Source: Hirudo medicinalis (taxonomy: Eukaryota; Annelida; Clitellata; Hirudinida; Hirudinidae). Taken from it: a stretch of DNA of 60,532 bases. Each line of letters starts with the position of its first letter. Positions within the stretch are counted from its first letter, which is position 1. The stretch lies in the NCBI GenBank assembly GCA_011800805.1, contig MPNW01000298.1:133708-194239 (forward strand), written 5' to 3'. The notes under the pieces are model-generated. The model saw only the letters and a program-made list of their open reading frames with translations, had not been told where the DNA came from and did no database searches. This document shows positions 49,601 through 60,532 of the stretch, piece by piece. The translations under genes and the position numbers were made by a program.

Positions 49601-50398
49601 TTAAAAATAAATTAATTACATTAACTTATGTTCATTTATTTGACAATAAATTTTATTATGTGTCATTGTTGTGAAAATTTAATGAGGTTAAATGCTATTT
49701 TGTCATTCATTTGCATAAAAATCGAGATTGTTCCTATAACAGAAAATCCTGAGATTCTACAAACTGAATCCTGTTCTTGGTCCATTCCTGTTCTTGTGTC
49801 TGGGGCGACCGTTGTCAGAAACATTTTTCTGATAAAAGTCTCCCAGGCATGCCTTTGATCTGCTGGAAACATAACTTGATACTTAATTACAATTGAACAG
49901 TTAATACGATATTACATTAAAACACACTTAAACGTATTAGAAGGTTATTAGTTTTTAATTAATGATGTTAATCTGAAATGTTAATGTTTTTATTCCATAG
50001 TTAAAAAATCCTTATTTCAAAATTTAAACAATTATTCAGTTTCAATTCAATTTCTTTATTTAAGGTAAATAAAATCCTAAAAATGAAATGGTCACCTTCC
50101 GTGCCTGTCCATTTTCTGGTCGAATGAAGGAGGAGAGAAGGGAGAGAGTCCAAGAATTTTGTTTGGATGAACATTCTTCCTTGCTTTTGAGTCAGGAGTG
50201 CTTGTGAGGAAAGATCCATTCAAAGATGTGTTCGAAGTGGCCTCATTTCTTTTGTTGTTCGACCGACAAGGTGTACATTCGAGAGTTTCATTGCTGAATC
50301 TTAGGATGTCTAAAAACTTATCGTGCAGATTGGGAAGGAACTTTGAAGCAAAGAGAAGTTTTTCTGCTTTATTTAAATGTTTGAGTTCTTTAAAATCC
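40650..50398 (-). CDS. CDAN1: Codanin-1 homologue (5' exon not found)
   Basis: Codanin-1 binds the histone chaperone ASF1 and limits its nuclear import; human mutations cause congenital dyserythropoietic anaemia type I. More than twenty minus-strand exons match it in order. Anchors: 50398-50095 (N-terminal, FASKFLPNLHDKFLDILRF), about 49600-49510 (FTLDSNEFPSISE), 49080-48858, 48340-48150 (DELNLLSDFYSYLIN), 47940-47855 (ELYMVVQLLTS), 47516-47395 (HDTLRLLSENKRLKLFA), 46860-46745 (TDTRSNFPSNNAFNIFKKQR), 46545-46390 (YQLLREWEKEHLSIGW), 46263-46183 (ADPDRLKR), 46108-45947 (SQEFFRDFI), 45568-45432 (LGKFLGFVSFLPYR), 44877-44711, 44487-44407 (MLGWFFE), 44300-44226, 44109-44052, 43914-43751, 43582-43478 (LKRSVEFVCERIFSSW), 43141-43058, 42942-42863, 42578-42433, 42197-41610, about 41380-41320, 41160-41072, and 40715-40650 with the stop. 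An extra exon at about 49860-49760 is basic and RG-like. The start codon must lie upstream of 50.4 kb. Confidence 0.93.
42676..42765 (+). repeat. Structured interspersed repeat, worn partial copy in a CDAN1 intron
   Basis: TGTATTTATATAGCACTGCC followed by GGTGGTGCAAGCTGGGTTGC corresponds to the core and GTGCAGGCTGGGTTGC block of the family, with many substitutions. The oldest-looking copy in the window. Confidence 0.7.
43425..43484 (+). repeat. B-box-like tRNA-derived fragment at a CDAN1 exon edge
   Basis: GTAGCAGGTTCAAATCCTC is a perfect-looking pol III B box (GGTTCAAATCC) that overlaps the donor side of the CDAN1 exon ending at 43478. No clear A box upstream. It may be a relic of a tRNA-derived SINE or chance. 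Confidence 0.3.
44962..45013. repeat. (AAG)n(AAC)n microsatellite in a CDAN1 intron
   Basis: About eleven AAG units pass directly into six or seven AAC units. On the CDAN1 strand this is a (CTT)n/(GTT)n tract close to the acceptor at 44878, where it may act as an extended pyrimidine-rich region. Confidence 0.9.
46652..46678. repeat. (AT)n microsatellite in a CDAN1 intron
   Basis: About thirteen AT dinucleotides in the intron upstream of the REWEKEH exon. Confidence 0.9.
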
Positions 50399-51303
50399 TG
50401 CAATTGAATAAATTGTTATCACTTAGCATGTTTGATCATACATTCAAACTGTAGATTCAATTATTTATTTAGTCAGTTATCTTCAGATGATTCTTACGGA
50501 CAAGGCTGCATTTTAGGTTGTAAGTAAACTTGTATTGCAGATTAATAAATATTACAGGCAATTCACAACAAATACAGATTGCATATACAATCTCTTAGAA
50601 ATTATAATATCATGTTTCATTTAAAAACAATTTTAAAAAGCTCAAAAAACTGTTCAATTATTAAAGTTACTTAAGTTTACTGGATAAGTAGAACTTAATT
50701 CAAATTAGGAGATTGAAAGGCATTGGTGTAATTTACAAGTGCAAATAGTCATGTTTAAATTTAATAACGATCAGATCCATGTTGAAAATTAGCTAGGATC
50801 ATCCAAAGTAAAATTTAATTTACAATAGTAATGTCTGAATTTTGCAGAACTTAGTGAAAGCAATCCTGCAAATGGATTCAAAACATTTCATTTCATTTAT
50901 GATTTCATTTAAGGTTAACAATTGATCAAAGTTTTTAAATTGTAGAAACTAACAGATACTGTAAGATCATCTATTTTAAAATACTCCATGTTCCTTGGGC
51001 ACTTAAAATCAATCAATTTAATCTACATGTATAAGTAAACAACATCGACCATCGCGATCCTCCGCAATCGCTATTTTAATTTAAAAGTAATCTTTCGTTA
51101 AAAAATAATTTTCAAAATAAAATTTTATAAAATTTTAACAATAAACACTTTTAGAATGTATCAATATATAAAAAAAAATCATTTTAAAGCTTATTAACAA
51201 TTTAAACATATTACAGCTTAGGTCTAACTTCAAAGCTTAAACATTTAAAAAAAATTAAACCGCATGTTGCTATCTGTTTAATACTATCTACTTTTATGCA
51301 GTT
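50399..51303. other. Region upstream of the first recognised CDAN1 exon
   Basis: The 50398 boundary is a splice acceptor (TTGCAG), so at least one more 5' exon must exist further right. None could be identified here; the sequence is AT-rich with frequent stops. Confidence 0.5.
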
Positions 51304-51423
51304 TTATTGCACTTTGAAGTGAATCGAAGTTTGAAACAGGCCATCAATGATCAGGAAGGTCAGGAACTCTCCGTTTCCATGGAAGTGCCTCCACTTCCAG
51401 GTGACGTGTGGAGTTTTGCAAAT
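51304..51423 (-). CDS. Candidate isolated terminal exon (function unknown)
   Basis: A locally GC-richer 120-bp stretch bounded by an acceptor-like GGTTAG (51425-51424) on the minus strand and an in-frame TAA at 51304 would encode 39 residues, including TWKWRHFHGNGEFLTFLIID. The composition is coding-like, but a second frame is also open, no upstream exon was found, and no family was recognised. It could be a gene-terminal exon, a CDAN1 upstream exon read in another frame, or non-coding. Confidence 0.25.
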   Translation of the reverse strand: MCKTPHVTWKWRHFHGNGEFLTFLIIDGLFQTSIHFKVQ

Positions 51424-53229
51424 CTAACCTCGTAAATCGTACATCAGGTAGTCGTTAAACTGACTCGTTGTTTTATCATCTCAGTGCTACGAAACCAACG
51501 ACCCACTTCAAGTTCTTAAGTTGATAAAAATCAAGCGTCTGAGAAATTATTAATAGGATAGGTTTGAGGAATTTTGAGACGAATGAATCAGTCTGCTAAT
51601 CTAAGACTAGCTCGCGCATGCAGCTCTCACAAGCGTGGGCTGGCTACTGTAGGTTAGTAAATATTGGCTTTTCCTAGTAGTCGACTTTATTTTTATTTGG
51701 TTCGCAATGTGTAGGCATCTATTGATTTGCAATTGAATATAATTCTGATGCGACATTTTTGACGGCGGTCAATGTCATTGTCCGATCGGTTTTGCGGATT
51801 TAAATAAGTTGATTTGTAACAGTTCAACCAATTTGTTTGGATTTAGAAAGTAACATCATCACAGTTAGTGCGAAATGTTTTTGTTTTCGTTTGGTGAATG
51901 TAACTTTAACTAACCCGCATTATCGGCCTTGTGGGAAATACATCGAACATTTATTTTAATCGTTGTTAATGACTATTGACATTGAAAACTTTATTTTGCG
52001 TTATATAAACATTTTGAAAATTTTCATGATGTTTGCAAATTGCAATACAAAGACAGGTGTAAAATAAGTTTCATTGGAGTTTGTAAACTGATGTGTTGAA
52101 CTCATCATAAACTTTAAAACTTTGAAACATATTTAAGACTTTAAGTTATTTTTTATTTTGGGATCTAGGTTATATTTATATCTATTTACATAAAATAATA
52201 ATATTTACATTTACATCTATTATTTGCATAATACACATGTGTCAGTTTTCCTAAAGATATTTTCACAAGATTATTTTTATGTCAGATATCTGGGTTGCTT
52301 ATTATTTGTTTATTTATGATCACTATTTCTTACATTAACTTGTGAGATTGATTTGTTTTTGAATTATGAAAATGAAGCTTGATTTGAATCATTAAACAAT
52401 TACTTGCAAATAAAATAAGAATATTTTGCATTGTATTTGTTCAATTATTGTGATGACACGTTGTTCTTAAGACATTCAAATCAAAGGTGCCAGAAAAGCA
52501 TAACCATCAGAACGTCGGTATCCTAACTCCGCGGAGTTTTCGCCGACACCCGCTGAGCCACTTAAATAAGTATCGTAATCTATCATCGTTGAATTGATTT
52601 CAAGAGATCAATGCAATTCACTTAACTCGCTTACGCCTTTAGACTTCTTTCCCTGTTGGAGTTATTTATTAAATGCTGATAAAGCAGTCCGCGATCAACA
52701 CCGTTGCATATGAAGTGGAGCTTTTCATGGAGATAAAATCCTTCTCAGGATGCTGAGTGGTAGAATTTAAGTGTCTACTTAAGATCGCTTGTACCTGAAC
52801 ATTGAGCTGTGCTTTTTATGAGCTGCTCTCGAGATACAACTTTATACGCACTGGCAGATTAGGCTTGAACTCGATTTTCTTAATTGGTTTTCCAACATCG
52901 GTTCGGTTTCATTCCGTGCTGGAGGTAAAGTTTTTCTCTTCCGTCGTCTGCCGACATCCGAACTAAAGATGGGAAACTCAAAACAAATTGGAATGGATTG
53001 CTACGTCCCATTCAGTGCACCGAAATGTCTGGTTATGGTGATAATAGCGATAACGATGTCACTCATACTGTGACTACAATGAAAACGTTATTACTATTAT
53101 TATTATTATTATTGTTGTTGTTATTGTTGCTGTTAGTATTTGTGGTAATGATAATAATGGTAATATTGTTGTTTAGTCTGGTCTTGAGATTATCTGCCAG
53201 GGTCAGTCTGAATCTAAAATGGAGCCTCT
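51424..53229. other. Non-coding region
   Basis: No gene seen. The palindrome AACTCCGCGGAGTT at 52525-52538 sits inside a longer GTCGG...CCGAC hairpin, and on the minus strand the adjacent TGGCTCAGCGGGTG looks like a tRNA A box. A (TTA)n/(TTG)n array lies at about 53085-53130. Confidence 0.5.
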
Positions 53230-53870
53230 TCCATCATTCCACTATGTTTAACGTCTGAAAGTTCCCGAAGGCGAACTCGTGAATGGGAGTCTTTTGTATT
53301 CGTGACATTCTGCGTGATGCGACCTGGATTCTCCTTTTCAATCTCTTATTGCAAGTCCTCACGGATGGCAGAGAAGAACGATTTTAGAATTGGCCTGGTG
53401 CCAGACTTATTCATCCGCTCGTCATTGTTTTGTCTTTTTTGTGCAGTTATTTTTTGTCGTTGACCATTGTTTATGTTTTTCTTGTGTTGACATTAATTTA
53501 GTCCGACCACTCCTTTATTCACTCGCCCATCCACTCTGCCATCCATCATCTCGCGATGATTTTAACGTCTTCGCGAATTGTACGATTTGTCTTTCCATTA
53601 GTCGAGGATATCCATCTAACATGACGATGCACATCTTCGGTCCGTGTTGCGTGCACGCATCGCGTGGGCTCGTCCCGGCATTATCGCTTCCCTACGTACG
53701 TCTGGAAAGCAGACGTACTATGTGCGCTGAATGCGCGCCCTTTCTCACGCTCCGTAATAACACCGGAGACCGGTTCCTAGCTTAATTCACGACTCCCCAT
53801 TGAAACTGCCTGGATCCTGCCATTGTCGCCGCAGTAGACGATGCTTCAAAAGGTTCAAAGGTGGCACAAT
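53230..53870. other. GC-richer block with a 9-bp-stem hairpin
   Basis: Composition rises clearly relative to its surroundings, with many CpG dinucleotides between about 53620 and 53780. GTACGTCTG (53696-53704), loop GAAAG, CAGACGTAC (53710-53718) forms a perfect 9-bp stem. One 131-codon frame is open on the plus strand but has no ATG near its start and no recognisable domain. It may be a promoter/CpG island of a gene outside the window, a non-coding RNA, or part of a transposon. Confidence 0.4.
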
Positions 53871-54269
53871 GCAAACATTTTTTTAAAATTGATTATTTTT
53901 ATACTCATTCATGCCGGTACATCCAGAGCGAGCCGCTCTGTGTTCTGATAAGGCAGCTTAGTACCGTTGTTTCAGTCGAGTGGTTTAATTCTGCTTTTAT
54001 AAACTTTGCGCAGGGATGCTTCTTTACTGTTTCTGTACTTTTAGTACAACATTTCTCAACTCTGAATTAATTTTTAAGCATTTCTTCCATTTATGCTGTT
54101 CAAACTTTTTATAATTTTTATACGTTATATTTGGATTAATGTGCCCAGGGTCTCGGCAATTTTTTTAGACATACCCTGATTTAAAATATTAAAATATTAC
54201 AATCAGGCCCTTTTTTTGTTTTTTTTTTGTGCCTAGGGGCACGAAATTTCTGTTTACTTGATCATACCG

Positions 54270-54400
54270 ACACTTAATCGGATATATATATATACATATA
54301 TCAGACTAATACTGTATATATATATTTATAATATGTAATTTGCTCAATCTTAATTAATATGATTAATATAATCTTAATTATATATATATATATTACTATA
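54270..54400. repeat. ATAT-rich low-complexity cluster
   Basis: Several short (AT)n runs (TATATATATA at about 54281, 54316 and 54380) separated by unique AT-rich DNA; a (GT)n run follows at about 54709-54727. Confidence 0.8.
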
Positions 54401-55134
54401 TAATATGCTTGATTAAGTGAATTAATGTGCTGACGTTATAAAACTACTAGTAATAACACATATCATTAATATTTGATCAACATATACATGATTTACTCTC
54501 TTAATATTATCCTGTTAATTAATGATAATGTATAATAATTGAAAAATATTTTAATTACATAATCGTTTAACCCTCTAATGAAGGGTGATGCTGCATTGAT
54601 AAACTAGGACGATCAGGATTGCAAAATGACATTTAAATCCAAAACTCGTTCTCTCTAAACATCAGCTTTAGGGTGCGATTTCCTTGCAGATATAAGAATG
54701 TGATGATGTTTGTGTGTGTGTGTGTGTGAGGGGGTGAATGTATGTGTTATATATGTTTAAGTGCGCTTACTTGTAATGAGTGCCCGACCTCTTATTATCA
54801 TCAATTATAATTGATAATGCCATTATCATCATTAATTATAACGATGTAATAATAGTAATAATAACACATCTTGCATTAAAATTGTTAAAAGACTTTAAAA
54901 GTGCACCGGGTAACGAAGCATTAGAGCTTGTGAAAGCGGGAAATTAATGATTATTGATTGATTGCTCATTGGTACTCTCGAAAACTGCTCACTTATTTCT
55001 TCCAACACGTTCGACTCCCGAGCGGCATGGCATCTCATTTGAATGTGATTGATGGATATTTTGAATGAAAAAAAGGAATATCAATCTTTTTTTTCTGTTT
55101 ATCATTTAGTACGCTTTAGGGAATCTGGAGAAGG

Positions 55135-55181
55135 AGAACGGATGGATGGAGGGATGGACGGATGGACGGACGGACAGACAG
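55135..55181. repeat. GGAT/GGAC/AGAC tetranucleotide array
   Basis: A purine-rich tetranucleotide microsatellite that drifts from GGAT through GGAC to AGAC units. Confidence 0.9.
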
Positions 55182-56333
55182 ACGATATTCTTAAAACTAA
55201 CGTAACCAGAACCCCAACCTGGTAGCGTGCATGGAAATATAGTTCTCGCCTTCAGACGTGCATTGGGAAAATTATTGTCGAAGCGTAATTACGAGGAGCA
55301 ATTATTTACAACCTTCCAAATTATGCCTGACTGACTGCAGCCACTGTTGGGATAATGACCTTAACATGTTTGAAGTCTCTTCAAGCCTCATTCTGAATCA
55401 GTTTCATCTTCAAAAAATATTCCATTAAATTCAATTTTATTGGTGAAATTGTTAAATTTGTTAATTTGATTTAAGGAACTGCAAGAACTCGTCCTTTGTG
55501 AGATTTAATTGAAGTGAAATTTGAATGCAAGGGATAAGAAATGTCAACACCTCTTGTACGTGAGGAGTGATTCGTCTGAATTGAACTTTGACACTTGACC
55601 TTTCAAGGTCTCTCGAGCCACGAGCACGATTCTTGCGATGCTCGTTGGATAATAATCATTGCAACCGTAATATATTTGTAATTTTTAACACTAATTAATA
55701 ATAATGATGATGATGACGATGACGGTGGTAATAATAATGACGATGGTCATGAAAATGGTAATAATAATAATAATATAATGCTAATTAATAATTATAATGA
55801 AACATTAATGTCAGTAATTGTCAATATTTTCCAAAACTTAGCCCATGTGTTACCACACGTACCAGCATATAATTGCTGGAGATGGATGAAGTGTGATACG
55901 AGTATCATAATCTTGTTGGTGAGCAGGATTATCACCCACTAGTTTCAAGTAACGACCTCATGACCTTCGTAATGGGGCAGAATAAAGGACCAATTGAGTT
56001 GATCACAGGAGACCAGTAAAAGAACCGACTAGTTTAGACTGCCGCCAATTACATTTACCAATATGTTGTAGGCATAATAAGCCGTTATTAATGGTCAATT
56101 AAGCTGTCGATAGCCGTTATTGTTGTTGTTATTATTGTTGTTATTATTATTATCATTCTTGATGTTGTTGTAATCGTTAATGTTGTTATTCTTCTTCTTC
56201 TTCTTATTGTTATTATTATTGTTGTTTATCTTGTCATACTTGCTAGGGTTGCCTATTTGATTGAGGTTCGCCGTTCTTAGTGACGTGTGTCACACTTGTA
56301 TGACACATTTGTATGTCGCACATTTGTGTGTTT

Positions 56334-56336
56334 NTA

Positions 56337-56425
<89 letters not shown>
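56334..56425. repeat. (TTA)n microsatellite with an N at its border
   Basis: About 28 TTA units following an N at 56334. The single N at the array edge suggests an assembly join, so the true array length is unknown. Upstream (56285-56330) an imperfect repeat TTGTATGACACAT/TTGTATGTCGCACAT is present. Confidence 0.9.
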
Positions 56426-56426
<1 letters not shown>

Positions 56427-56759
56427 TTTATTGAAGTCTGTTTCTCTCATATCGCTCTCCTGAGCTGTTTTTGGTTCTTTAGCTGAGCAAACACGCTCCA
56501 CATCCATTAGCGAGAGTTCGAGGTTGAAGATGTTTTGTCTGCTCCTCTTGCTCGATTTTACTTTATTTATAAAAAATTATATGCTAAATTAAATGGCTTG
56601 GTAATAAATAATGAAGTTAATAACAATAATATTTAATAATAATAACAATAATAACAATAATAATAATTATTATTATATTACTACTACTACTAATAATAAT
56701 AATGATAATAATAACCATAATAATAATAATGACGTCGTCGGTTTTTTGTATTTTGTATT

Positions 56760-56930
56760 TTAGCCGATCTTTTGAGTGCCTTATATATCCGAATGGGATG
56801 TGAAGGCACTTTTTAATCGATCTACCATTTATGTAGCGCCCTCACTGGAGGTGCAGGCTGGGTTGCGAACTCGACACATAACGAAAGTTGCTATTACGAC
56901 CGCATACAGGAACGCAACCCATTCGGCCAA
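56760..56930 (+). repeat. Structured interspersed repeat, copy D
   Basis: Begins TTAGCCGATCTTTTGAGTGCC; first hairpin and CCATTTATGTAGCGCC core preserved; the CCCTACCCGAGGGCGC block is shortened; 3' inverted pair GGGTTGCG/CGCAACCC preserved, but the final CCTGCAC is lost after CGGCCAA. Confidence 0.87.
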
Positions 56931-57186
56931 TGTCATTTATCACGGTTTAATTGCAAAAATGCATCTAATCATTCTCTACTCGAGCATGAAGATGTCTAAT
57001 TAATGAATTATCTAATAATAATTAATTATTTAGTAATACATTATTTATTTACCAATTAATGCCTTCACTAATCCGATGCGATGTACGTCTTGAAAGGGGT
57101 TATACATCATTTTAACACGTCGAAAACGGGTGCAACTACTTTCTGAACTGGTCCCTGATAGCGTGGATTGAATCTCATTTTGATCA

Positions 57187-57226
57187 TTTATTTCTTCTTC
57201 TTCTTCTTCTTCTTCTTCTTCTTCTT
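57187..57226. repeat. (TTC)n microsatellite
   Basis: About thirteen TTC units in otherwise non-coding DNA. Confidence 0.92.
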
Positions 57227-60200
57227 TAAAATTGATTGATTTCCTACACTTTAATCGTCCGATTAAAACTGAAGCCAGTCACTTGAAAGCCTCCCGTTGT
57301 ACATCGCTTTCATTTCCTTGTTATTTACATTTGTTGTTTTACATTGAAATTAATTTAATCTAAATTAGTTTAATCTTGTAAATTGTAATAATACAATTAG
57401 CTTTTGATTACAATTATCGGAGGAGAGTTTGTTAGATAATTACTTAGAAAACTTATGTCTGGTGTCTGTCAAGAATTGTGTCAAATGTTCGATTCAGCAG
57501 GTCTCGTGTTGTGAGACACACCTTTGAATTTAGAATTGGACTCGGATGTTGTCTTGTCTGTTGTGTTCTTCCTTAGTGTGACTCTTTGCTTGTAGCTTTG
57601 TTTGTATGTTTACTTGTACGTATGCCTGCTTGTGTGTTTACTCGTGTGCTGGTTTCTCCTCATTAGTTGAAATCAGCCACAATTCATTGCTGTTGTTAAA
57701 TTCAATCATTTCTCTAAGCGTTCGTGACATTCGCCTGATATTTCACTGCTTTCGAGTTCTCAAATGTAAATTTAAAGGAGAACAAAAAACATTTATTGCA
57801 ATAATTTGAGCCATAAAACACTCCCGGCCCTCTGCAAAGCTTTTGCATCACTTCGTTGGCTTCTTCTGAGTTAAATTTTGAGATTTCACCTGAAAAATAA
57901 AATGAATTTCAACAACAAAGTTTCATTCAAGGATTTCTTCTTTCTCTGAATTTCCCTTTAAATAATTCCTTACCTCGGAGTTACTGTTTTTTTTTTTATC
58001 TAAAAAGTCACCAATGATGTTATAAAGGGTTTGTTGCATGACATTTACTTGTCAGGGTGCTTTTGGCGATGATAGACTGAACAATCTGTGCTGATTTGGA
58101 AGTAGTTGAAAAGGTTAAAAATCGAGTGAGGTTAGTAGTTGACATTTAGCGAACATCAACAACATCGGCATGGACGGATAATTAAGGTATCAAATGTCAC
58201 AACACGACAGTCATCCATAAGCGGTCGATGGAAACGATAGCGTGTCAGTGGTGTTTGGACGAAGCAATAAAGCTGCTAGCATCTCATGCCTGCTACAGAA
58301 GGTGCTAATTGCTTAGGAAATACATGTACATGGAGTGGTCCTCTGCCTTTCAAGTCTCAGGGTTCGATTCTCGATGCAGGAAGAAGTTGAAAGCAAACAA
58401 TCTACTGCAATTGCTTTCGGCGGTTTTGCCCGAAGTCAGGATGGTTGTTGCTTTATTCATGGTTGATCAGCGGTTGTAGTTAACTAGTTAACTATTTAAT
58501 AATAATATCAATTATAATAATAATGTTTAATAACAATAATAATAATAACAACACCAAAAATAATAAATAATAATATTAATAATATAATGTAATAGCAGCA
58601 GCAATTAACAGATTAACGCTTCACTGCATGAATTCACGAGCTTAATTAAAAGGTGTCACATCCTGCGAAAACTTTGTTTTTGCGACCTGCTGTCTTGAGA
58701 CAGATTTCCTTGCGCAAATTTGTCTTTTTTTTTAAGAACTTTTTTCTTTTGCGTCCAAAAACTTTGCGGAATTTTAATGTTGTTTACTTTTTGCTTTCAT
58801 TTTTGGGGGAAACGATCGAATTTTGAAACGAATTTCAGGATCTCACTCGAGGGATTATTTTGAGTCACAAACTCGAGTTATTTTCGTGCTGCCATCTCTT
58901 TCTTCTTTTATGAAATTCGCTGGCTCGATTGTTTTGCTTAGCAAAGAAATGCTTGCCTAGATAGAAAAATCATTGCGTGGTATTGTCTGAACCTCGTTTC
59001 GTAACGGTGTCATTTGGTTCAAACGGAGGCATACTTCGGCGGCTTTCTTCGAATGTTATGAATATGCAATCTCCAAAAAATGAATGTGACCCTCTTGAGC
59101 AGTCGTATCCGCAGTTTTTGAAGCCGAGACGAGGATTGTTGAAATTGTTGAAGTTGTTGACACTCTTCACGACAACCGGTCACGCGTCTCCTATGTCGCC
59201 TTCAACCTTGGTTCGATTCATTTAAGATTCATTTAATTCATCTGCTCAGGAAATATTAAGAACAAATGAGCCGCCATCGGTGTTCACTGACGACCATTTG
59301 TGACCCCATAAAATGAAGCAGACGTCTTAATGTTGATTATCCCCAGGGCCACCAGGAAGGGTTAGCAATGGCGGTGTTAATTAATTTAAATAAAAGTATT
59401 AATTAATTTAAATAAAAGTGATCTCCTCAATTCAGTCGTCCTAATCTGATTTCTTGTCGACTCATGTTGCTGTGTGGAGCAATAAAAGAAACCTTCGATC
59501 AATAAAAATCAATCACCTGGCAATTCCACACCTGTCCCTTTATAATAACCCCACTCTATCCGTCTCAAATGGAAGTATAAAGCTTTAAATTATTTTTTCA
59601 ATCAATTCCACTGAATTAATTTCTGCTGCACGAGAATTTCAAGAAACTTTCTCATATCTTGCAGAAGTAATATCGATGGAATTTATGATAATATTAAAGA
59701 ATTTTATCAATAAAATAAATAATTATTTGCCTGCTTGGGAGGTCCATGCCTTGAAAAACCTAATCGCTAAAGAAGCCGTTTAAATCTGTTTTAAATTCAT
59801 GTTCGCCCGATTTATAGAACATTTACTTTTCATTTCTCTCCAGTTTTATTTTAAATTCAAATAATTTAAATCTAATTAACAGAATATTAAGTGGTTGAAG
59901 GGAATATGACCACACTTCCGCGTCTCGTTCGTTCGTTGCGAATATCAAAAATATAAATATAAGTATGTAATATTTATTAAATATTATAATTCATTTATGT
60001 AGCGCATGAGCACAAAGTTAGAGGGAAAGCTGGGGTTGCCAAGTCGAGTCATTACTTTACTGACGCAGGTAATTGGTCTGGGTCTGGGCAGGTCTGGGCG
60101 AACTTGAGCACCAATTTATAATTTGAATTATTTCCAAGTAATTATAATTATTGAATTAATTATAATTATAATTATCGAACCATCAATAATTTAATTGTTA

Positions 60201-60340
60201 GTTATTGATTGATAATTTAATATTGATAATTATTTGTCTGAAACGTGTCGTGCATATCATTAAGGCATTGAAGATATCTTCTAAATTTTTCGTTGTAGAT
60301 TTGACATTGCAACTTAATAATAACCGCTTATTATTATGTT

Positions 60341-60344
<4 letters not shown>
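57227..60344. other. Non-coding tail of the window
   Basis: No supported gene. Contains AAT/ATT-rich runs (58500-58590), a 23-bp direct tandem duplication TTAATTAATTTAAATAAAAG at 59376-59419, and a worn CATTTATGTAGCGC core at about 59993 that may be another fragment of the structured repeat. An 82-codon open frame at 58977-59225 has no recognisable domain. Confidence 0.5.
58325..58385 (+). repeat. tRNA-derived SINE head or tRNA pseudogene
   Basis: GAGTGGTCCTCTGCCTTTC as an A-box-like block and CAGGGTTCGATTCTCGATGC as a near-consensus B box with T-arm-like complementarity, about 30 bases apart. Lacks a convincing acceptor stem, so probably a SINE head. Confidence 0.45.
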
Positions 60345-60392
<48 letters not shown>

Positions 60393-60410
60393 GTTATTAT
60401 TATTATTGCT
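60345..60410. repeat. (TTA)n microsatellite
   Basis: About twenty TTA units with a few interruptions (CTA, TCG, TTG). The leucine-rich open frame through it is a repeat artefact. Confidence 0.9.
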
Positions 60411-60532
60411 GCTCTACAGTAATTATTCACTAATTAGTAATTATTAGTAATTGTTTTATTACCAGATCGAACTTAGAGTGGAAACATTCAAATATGCAGA
60501 GCATTGAAGATTGGTTGACCAAATATGTTGAA

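Noticed and set aside
49663..49872. 69-codon minus-strand frame starting MFPADQRHAWETF
   Set aside because: It overlaps a CDAN1 exon in another frame; the basic RG-like reading after the acceptor fits the codanin N-terminal region better.
52998..53258. 86-codon frame with a leucine run resembling a signal or membrane segment
   Set aside because: The leucines come from a (TTA)n array; flanking residues show no family signal.
53390..53785. 131-codon plus-strand open frame
   Set aside because: No ATG at its start and no recognisable domain. Elevated GC lowers stop frequency, which is enough to explain its length.
60205..60447. Leucine-rich 80-codon frame at the end of the window
   Set aside because: Produced by a (TTA)n microsatellite.
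1..60532. CRISPR arrays, prokaryotic operons or phage-like modules
   Set aside because: None present; the microsatellites lack unique spacers and the genes are intron-split eukaryotic genes.

Overview
This is an AT-rich, intron-rich nuclear window from an animal, most likely a non-vertebrate metazoan. The evidence is GT-AG introns (mostly about 60-500 bp in the dense part), no operon logic, and five genes that can be recognised as animal families: a rhodopsin-class neuropeptide-type GPCR, NSA2, an MS4A/CD20-like four-pass membrane protein, CCDC61 and codanin-1 (CDAN1). The phylum cannot be fixed from sequence alone. Three isolated N bases (2055, 11453, 56334) mark assembly joins.

Layout. Positions 1-210 hold a broken second copy of the GPCR exon, cut off by a ~195-bp structured repeat. 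Positions 1.2-3.6 kb are mobile-element territory: a pogo/Tigger-like MITE with TA target duplication (1930-2194) and a 1.16-kb hAT element with terminal inverted repeats, a direct-repeat target duplication and a decayed transposase tail (2461-3615). The intact GPCR gene runs on the minus strand (about 11.6 to 5.66 kb) and has a 3.8-kb intron before its TM7 exon. Positions 11.6-26.3 kb are a gene desert of AT-rich sequence, microsatellites, two full copies of the structured repeat and tRNA-like fragments.

The gene-dense core is 26.3-50.4 kb. NSA2 (minus, 10 exons, fully resolved, 260 aa) and a 56-aa predicted single-pass membrane protein (plus) are divergent, about 550 bp apart. They are followed by an unrecognised coiled-coil gene (minus), an MS4A-like gene (plus, 6 exons, 203 aa) with a 261-bp hAT-type MITE in its first intron, CCDC61 (plus, 14 exons, 438 aa, resolved with all splice phases consistent), and CDAN1 (minus, at least 20 exons, 5' end not found). 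CCDC61 and CDAN1 are convergent, with stop codons about 215 bp apart. From 50.4 kb to the end there is essentially no convincing gene: trinucleotide arrays, another copy of the structured repeat, a GC-richer block with a strong hairpin, and a tRNA-derived fragment.

The genes do not form one pathway. They cover ribosome biogenesis (NSA2), centriole/basal-body organisation (CCDC61), control of ASF1 histone supply (CDAN1), cell-surface signalling (GPCR) and membrane proteins of unknown role. The most interesting unexplained item is the recurrent multi-hairpin repeat, one copy of which sits inside a GPCR exon copy exactly where the assembly graph branches.
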